Positions 5,089 to 9,020 of a stretch of 9,020 nucleotides of DNA are shown here, piece by piece. The notes below the pieces were generated by a model that was not told the DNA's origin, searched no databases, and saw only the letters and a program-made list of their open reading frames with translations. Source of the stretch: JAPLVB01 sp964353635 (GTDB lineage Archaea; Aenigmatarchaeota; Aenigmatarchaeia; QMZP01); contig CAYGVS010000036.1 in assembly GCA_964353635.1 (NCBI GenBank), forward strand, positions 1 to 9,020, in the 5' to 3' direction. The position numbers and the translations under genes are program-made. The stretch's first letter is position 1. Each line of letters opens with the position of its first letter.

Positions 5089-6447
5089 TCAATTCTTTGC
5101 TTTCTTCTTCTCAGGCTTAGGCGTCTCCGGAGGCTCCACCTCATGCTCTATCTCATCCTCTAGGTCCTCTTCCTTCTCTTCTTGGCTTTCCCTCTTGTAG
5201 CTCACTATGGACTTCTGGCCGCTTGTGAACCTCTTGCTTGCAGCGAACTTGGCCATGGCGGTGCTGAAAAGCACGGTTAGGATTATCACAACCACTACCA
5301 TGTTCATTATGCTGTTGGCTGCAGAGCTGTAGCCGGCAACCACAAGGGCTGCAGCCACTATGGGGGCCATTGCCGCCGCATCAATGCCCCTAGGAGCCAC
5401 GAAGCCCATTACGAACTTCTCCTGCCTGGTGTAATCCTTCCTCCTTGCGCCCAGTAGCATGCTCACAAACACCGGCCTTGCCAGGACAATGGCTATGAAG
5501 AAGAGCGTTATCGGCATCAGGTCAGAAAGACCAAAGGTGAGAGTGACCTGAGCCCCGAGGAAAGTGAACACAGCTATCCGCAGCATCTCAGAGAAATGGT
5601 CGTCGAACCTCTTCACGTCCTCCTTCTCCTGGAACGCCATATCTCCCACTATCAGGCCGCACACAGCGACAGCAAGTATTCCGGAGCCCCCCACATATTC
5701 GGAAGCAGCGAAGGTTATCAGCGCAATGGAAAGCATCAGGAGAACGGTGTAGTCCTGCGCCATGCTCTTGACGAACTTTGCGAAGGCAAGCCCAAGTATG
5801 ACTCCTGTCCCGACGCCCGCCACCATCATCAGCACGAACCTGGAGAAGTAGGTCATGGGTTCGAGCATCGCGCCGGGCTGCAAGGCCACGAAATCAAGGA
5901 ATACCAGCGGCAGCAGTATGCACACGGGGGAGTTGAAGATAGCCTCGGTCTTGAGAATAGTCATTATGTTCCTGTAATCCTTGTCCAGGACAGCGTCAAA
6001 AGTGAATATTATCGCATCGGCAGTCCCGCTCACAACTCCTCCGAGGAGAAGCGCGAACACCCAGTCAAGACCGAAAATGAAATGCGCAGCGATGCCAAGC
6101 ACGGCTGTGTTGAATATGACGCCAAACAGCGCAAACCTGACCGAAGTGCCGGAATTCTTCTTGAAAGCATGGAGCCCCACGTTGAACATCCCCGCGAAGA
6201 CTATCATAATCAGAGCCAGGGTCCTGAGGAAGTCCGGGACCGCGCCCATGGCGCTTATGTTTATTGGGTCTATCTTCATGTATTGCGCAATAAAGGGATT
6301 TGCAAGCACCGTAGGCCCGAGGACAAGCCCAAGAAGTATCAGGAAGATGCTGTCAGGTATGTTCCGCTTCTTGAGGAAGTTGGCCACAATCACCCCGAGC
6401 CCGAGCAATATGGCAAAATACGTTATGGCTATCACAGCATCGCTCAT
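5089..6447 (-). CDS. Cation:proton antiporter, CPA1/NhaP-like, with atypical ion-site motif
   Basis: The 452-residue membrane protein has about 12-13 hydrophobic helices to residue ~405, then a hydrophilic tail (~415-452) that is first acidic (EEKEEDLEDEIEHE) and then Pro/Lys-rich. Family features: helix 1-2 with PDSIFLILLGLVLGP (31-45), GGVVSGTADA (136-145), TEAIFNSP (167-174), FTFLGAQ (294-300), ARP (323-325) and APRG with R353. CPA1 exchangers swap Na+ or K+ for H+ for pH and salt homeostasis. By spacing, D144, E168 and N172 match D132, E156 and N160 of Methanocaldococcus NhaP1, but the Asp that follows Asn (D161 there) is Ser here (S173). Transport may therefore be altered, electrically different or lost. 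A TATA-like box about 27 nt before the ATG suggests a leaderless transcript. The next gene starts 12 nt downstream. Confidence 0.85.
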   Translation of the reverse strand: MSDAVIAITYFAILLGLGVIVANFLKKRNIPDSIFLILLGLVLGPTVLANPFIAQYMKIDPINISAMGAVPDFLRTLALIMIVFAGMFNVGLHAFKKNSGTSVRFALFGVIFNTAVLGIAAHFIFGLDWVFALLLGGVVSGTADAIIFTFDAVLDKDYRNIMTILKTEAIFNSPVCILLPLVFLDFVALQPGAMLEPMTYFSRFVLMMVAGVGTGVILGLAFAKFVKSMAQDYTVLLMLSIALITFAASEYVGGSGILAVAVCGLIVGDMAFQEKEDVKRFDDHFSEMLRIAVFTFLGAQVTLTFGLSDLMPITLFFIAIVLARPVFVSMLLGARRKDYTRQEKFVMGFVAPRGIDAAAMAPIVAAALVVAGYSSAANSIMNMVVVVIILTVLFSTAMAKFAASKRFTSGQKSIVSYKRESQEEKEEDLEDEIEHEVEPPETPKPEKKKAKN

Positions 6448-6468
6448 GATAATAATTGGGGAAGCCCT

Positions 6469-6478
6469 CTTTTATATG
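6469..6478. promoter_or_regulatory. TATA-like element between the antiporter and CDF genes
   Basis: On the minus strand this reads CATATAAAAG, centred about 27 nt before the antiporter ATG (6447), the leaderless spacing seen elsewhere here. On the plus strand TTTATATG is about 32 nt before the ATG at 6507, so it might also serve the CDF gene. A second AT-rich element, ATATTTAA at 6496-6503, is 25-26 nt before the in-frame ATG at 6525. Confidence 0.45.
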
Positions 6479-6506
6479 TTGGAATCCTGCACTGGATATT
6501 TAATCC

Positions 6507-7424
6507 ATGGATGCAATTCTTTGTATGGAAGAACGCAATATCGAGAGGACGCTGAAGATTGCCATAGCGCTTACGGCAGCGCTTTTTTCAGTGGAGCTCA
6601 TAGGAAGCTTCGCTTCAGGCTCGCTCTCGCTTCTTGGGGACGCAGGTCACATGCTCAGGGACGTGTTTGCGTTAGTGGTATCTTTAAGCGCAATCATAAT
6701 AGCCAGGAAGCTCCCTACCAAGGAGAAGACATTCGGCTACCACAGGGTTGAGATTCTTGCCGCACTTTTGAATGGAATCCTTCTGATAGTGATAAGCGGA
6801 TGGATTTTCTGGGAGGCATACCTTCGCTTTTTCACTCCAACTCCCGTTCAAAGCCTTACAATGCTGTTAGCTGCTTCTGCAGGGCTTTTGGTGAACATTA
6901 TTGTGGCATTCTCTCTACACGGCAGCCATGACCTGAACGTGAGGAGCGCTTTTTTCCATGTGCTTACAGACCTTTTGTCCTCCATAGCTGTTGTGTCTGC
7001 AGCCGTGTGGATATTTTTCACAGGCCAGACAATTGTGGACCCGATACTTGGGACAGGAATAGCAGTGCTTGTTTTGGTGTCAGCCTTTAGCATAATCCGC
7101 GATTCCATTCACATACTGCTTGGGTTCGCTCCCAAGGACGTGGACTTCAATGAGGTCATCGGGGATATAGAAAGCGTCAAAGGAGTGGACAGCGTGAACA
7201 ATGTCCATCTCTGGAGCCTCTGCTCCAATATAAATATAATAGACGCGCACATACTCACGAAAGAGCCGGATATGTCAAAAATAGAGGGCATGAAGGCCGA
7301 GATAAAATCCAGGCTCGAAAAGTACAAGATAAGGCATGCTACTCTGGAGTTCGAGTGCGAGGTATGCAAGGAGTGCAAGGAGTGCAAGAAGAACGGCAGG
7401 AAGAACAATGAGATGAGGCACTAA
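6507..7424 (+). CDS. Cation diffusion facilitator (CDF) family metal exporter with Cys-rich tail
   Basis: The 305-residue protein is a CzcD/ZitB-like metal/proton exchanger. Six membrane helices lie at about 16-205, then a cytosolic ferredoxin-like domain (~206-282). The transport site is visible as GDAGHMLRD with H48 and D52 and as HVLTD with H151 and D155. His at the first position is typical of zinc-preferring members, whereas Asp marks broader Fe/Cd/Mn ones. FGYHRVE (76-82) is another family signature. The C-terminus ends in four evenly spaced cysteines, C284, C287, C290 and C293 (CEVCKECKEC), an unusual tail that could bind soft metals or deliver or sense them; this is inference. The start could be the ATG at 6507 or the in-frame ATG at 6525 (MEERNIERTL). 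The latter lies 25-26 nt after an ATATTTAA element and fits the leaderless pattern better. It is divergent from the antiporter gene. Confidence 0.9.
   Translation: MDAILCMEERNIERTLKIAIALTAALFSVELIGSFASGSLSLLGDAGHMLRDVFALVVSLSAIIIARKLPTKEKTFGYHRVEILAALLNGILLIVISGWIFWEAYLRFFTPTPVQSLTMLLAASAGLLVNIIVAFSLHGSHDLNVRSAFFHVLTDLLSSIAVVSAAVWIFFTGQTIVDPILGTGIAVLVLVSAFSIIRDSIHILLGFAPKDVDFNEVIGDIESVKGVDSVNNVHLWSLCSNINIIDAHILTKEPDMSKIEGMKAEIKSRLEKYKIRHATLEFECEVCKECKECKKNGRKNNEMRH
7365..7391 (+). repeat. Three 9-bp tandem repeats encoding the CDF Cys-rich tail
   Basis: TGCAAGGAG occurs twice and is followed by TGCAAGAAG, coding for CKE, CKE, CKK. It is a microsatellite-like expansion in phase with the gene, so copy-number change would add or remove one Cys per unit without a frameshift. 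Confidence 0.75.
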
Positions 7425-7473
7425 ATTCTGAATGGCTTAAAGCGCTGAAGATAGAGGCGGTCTCCGAAATAGG

Positions 7474-7485
7474 AAATATATATAT
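7474..7485 (+). promoter_or_regulatory. TATA box of the beta-helix gene
   Basis: AAATATATATAT is centred about 27 nt before the ATG at 7507, consistent with a leaderless archaeal transcript. The rest of the 82-nt gap after the CDF gene shows no other structure. Confidence 0.55.
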
Positions 7486-7506
7486 CGGTCAACAATATAA
7501 TAATAA

Positions 7507-9020
7507 ATGAAAATGCTCTTTCCCCTATTAGTTTTCTTAACCCCGGTTTTTTTGTGTTTCATAATCTTCACTCCTGCGGTTGTTTATGCTGCCTGTTTAG
7601 GAACAAGTCCGTATCGGACAGCGGCATCTAATTCGCAATCAGATATTCAAGACTGCGTTACCGCCGCCATAGCTGGAGACACAATAAACGTCCCTGCCGG
7701 AGCCGGGTCGGTCCTCTGGGCCACTACGGTTACTCTCAACAAAGAGGTTAAATTAGTCGGTCCGGGAGCTTCATTCTTGACGGTAACTTGGTCTTCAACG
7801 CCGGCTATAGCTATTTATGGAGCTGCTCAAGTCAGCGGTTTTACGTTCAGTACGGCCACTTCGCAGGGCTGTATCTACATTTACTCCGGTAATAACTGGA
7901 GAATCCATAACAATGTTTTCTCTAATAGTGCTACCGGAGATATATCGTCCAGTCTTGCCATTTGGGCTGGATATGGTATTATATTAAAAGGATTGATTGA
8001 CCATAATACGTTTTCCAATACCCACCCCTTTGCTGGTGGTGCTGACCATACTAATTGGGTGGCTAATACGGCCGCCTGGCAAAATGCCCTTGATTTAGGT
8101 GGAGACACGGCCGTTTACATCGAAGATAACACATTTACGACGACCGTACGAAATCAGGTAATGGACCTTGGAAGAGGTAATCGGGTTGTTTTCAGGTACA
8201 ATACGATAAGTGGGGCTTCGCCGTGGTACGAATCGCATGGGTGCGGTCAGGGCCTGACCATGCGAGGTATGAGAAAATGGGAAACGTATGGCAATCGGTT
8301 TAATCAAACGGATAACAGCGCGTGGACTGCGTTGAATCGAATAAATGGCGGGACCGGAGTTCACTTCATGAATGACTTCACCAGTTCTGCGCCTCCTGCA
8401 GCTGGTGAGATACTTCTTTCCAATCCTCGGTCTGAGGGTGATCCAAGTTATCCAACAAGCAACAATAATGCCCATGTGGGTGCGTGTGATGGAGATAGTA
8501 CCTTTGACACTGTAGGTCAGGATGCTTATGGCTGGCCTTGTCGTGATCAGATTGGTAGATCGACTGATTTAGGCTCCTGGACCGTTGAAACAAATCAGGG
8601 ACCGGATCAGGAGTCGATTCCTGCATACTTTTGGGCTAACTGGAAGAATAATTATGCTACTCGTGTCGTTGCGGGAAATCTTCATAGCAGTGTTATCCAA
8701 ATCAATAGAGATTACTATGAACAGGGAGCATCCTTTGACGGAAGTTCTGGGGTAGGATGTGGCACCTTGGCAAACAGGCCTGCGTGTACTACTGGGTGTG
8801 CTGTGGGTGTAGCTTATTGGGCAACTAACCAGAGCTGCACCAGTTTTGCAACGTTGGTGGGAGCAAGTCATTCAGAGAATATTTCTGGCACTCTCTATAA
8901 ACTGACTTCGATCAATCCGGGAGTTTGGACTTCTTACTACACTCCCTATACCTATCCACACCCATTGACTTTATCAGGTCCTCTGCAAACCTGCTCCCAA
9001 CAGGGAGGCTCCTGTTGCTC
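7507..9020 (+). CDS. Secreted right-handed beta-helix (pectate-lyase-like fold) protein, 3' partial
   Basis: The frame runs without a stop for 504 codons from ATG 7507 to the window edge. Residues 1-28 are a signal peptide: MKM, a long hydrophobic core, and a VYA-A cleavage site. The mature region starts with TSPYRTAASNSQSDIQDCV and AGDTINVPAG, the usual opening of beta-helix proteins in which an array of exposures is parsed. Rungs with an N-[NTR]-x-[FI] ladder follow: WRIHNNVFSN (131-140), LIDHNTFSN (163-171), VYIEDNTFTT (203-212), VVFRYNTISG (227-236), WETYGNRFNQ (258-267), GVHFMNDFTS (284-293), and WANWKNN (376-382). The Cys-rich region after about residue 415 and the last visible residues SQQGGSCC suggest further disulfide-bonded modules. 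Such proteins bind or cleave polysaccharides, but no catalytic residues can be assigned. By hand count, 9 of 16 Arg codons are CGG/CGA/CGT, which the neighbours avoid, suggesting transfer. Confidence 0.82.
   Translation, partial: MKMLFPLLVFLTPVFLCFIIFTPAVVYAACLGTSPYRTAASNSQSDIQDCVTAAIAGDTINVPAGAGSVLWATTVTLNKEVKLVGPGASFLTVTWSSTPAIAIYGAAQVSGFTFSTATSQGCIYIYSGNNWRIHNNVFSNSATGDISSSLAIWAGYGIILKGLIDHNTFSNTHPFAGGADHTNWVANTAAWQNALDLGGDTAVYIEDNTFTTTVRNQVMDLGRGNRVVFRYNTISGASPWYESHGCGQGLTMRGMRKWETYGNRFNQTDNSAWTALNRINGGTGVHFMNDFTSSAPPAAGEILLSNPRSEGDPSYPTSNNNAHVGACDGDSTFDTVGQDAYGWPCRDQIGRSTDLGSWTVETNQGPDQESIPAYFWANWKNNYATRVVAGNLHSSVIQINRDYYEQGASFDGSSGVGCGTLANRPACTTGCAVGVAYWATNQSCTSFATLVGASHSENISGTLYKLTSINPGVWTSYYTPYTYPHPLTLSGPLQTCSQQGGSCC

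Noticed and set aside
5596..6751. Long plus-strand open frames (319 and 256 codons) opposite the antiporter gene
   Set aside because: Their translations are His/Ser/Pro-rich low-quality sequence without family motifs, and they mirror a strongly conserved membrane protein on the other strand.
7365..7391. Short tandem repeats as a CRISPR or attachment site
   Set aside because: The units are 9 bp, contiguous, lack spacers and are in coding phase, so they are a coding microsatellite.
7547..7553. T7 run as terminator of the CDF gene
   Set aside because: It lies inside the signal-peptide coding region of the next gene and over 120 nt past the CDF stop, so a termination role is unsupported.
7881..8871. 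Chain of minus-strand frames over the beta-helix gene
   Set aside because: They lie in different frames, overlap each other and show no motifs, while the plus strand has one unbroken frame with signal peptide and rungs.

Overview
The window reads as a piece of an archaeal genome. Ribosomal protein eL32 is an archaeal/eukaryotic-type protein. Most genes start 25-27 bases after the centre of a TATA-like box, which suggests leaderless transcripts. Arginine is mostly coded by AGG/AGA. Two genes carry a GTGAT Shine-Dalgarno-like signal just before the start codon. Compact gene packing, eL32 standing outside any ribosomal cluster, dockerin-like and MopE-like secreted modules and small membrane-anchored winged-helix and thioredoxin proteins fit a DPANN-type archaeon (Woesearchaeota/Aenigmarchaeota-like). 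That placement is an inference from style and not proven.

Layout. Bases 1-494 hold the 3' end of a secreted protein with a MopE-type Cys/Asp metal-binding module and a C-terminal dockerin-like pair. A monocistronic eL32 gene follows (563-970). It converges on a minus-strand gene for a two-helix membrane protein with a cytosolic winged helix (997-1458). That gene is divergent from a small unknown gene (1520-1828), and the two share a promoter region built on a 12-bp perfect palindrome. Next is a tight plus-strand operon (1892-4522): SufS-like cysteine desulfurase, HAD-family hydrolase (4-nt gap), and membrane-anchored CPHC thioredoxin-fold protein (7-nt overlap). It ends 2 nt from a convergent minus-strand pair: a CPA1-type cation/proton antiporter (5089-6447) followed by a small four-helix membrane protein (4525-5076). 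Divergent from the antiporter is a CDF-family metal exporter with a Cys-rich tail (6507-7424). The last 1.5 kb is one uninterrupted, unfinished reading frame for a secreted right-handed beta-helix protein (7507 to the end). Its arginine codon use differs from that of its neighbours.

How the genes fit together. The central operon joins sulfur mobilisation from cysteine to an envelope thiol-disulfide protein. The antiporter/CDF divergent pair looks like an ion and metal homeostasis block. Both ends of the window encode extracellular proteins. The points most worth checking are: the antiporter lacks the canonical transport aspartate (Ser in place of Asp in the ND motif); GTTTCA half-sites bracket the sufS TATA box; the palindrome between the divergent regulator and small gene; the SufS-HAD-thioredoxin linkage; and the apparently foreign beta-helix gene. 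No tRNA, rRNA, CRISPR array, transposon or complete defence system was seen.
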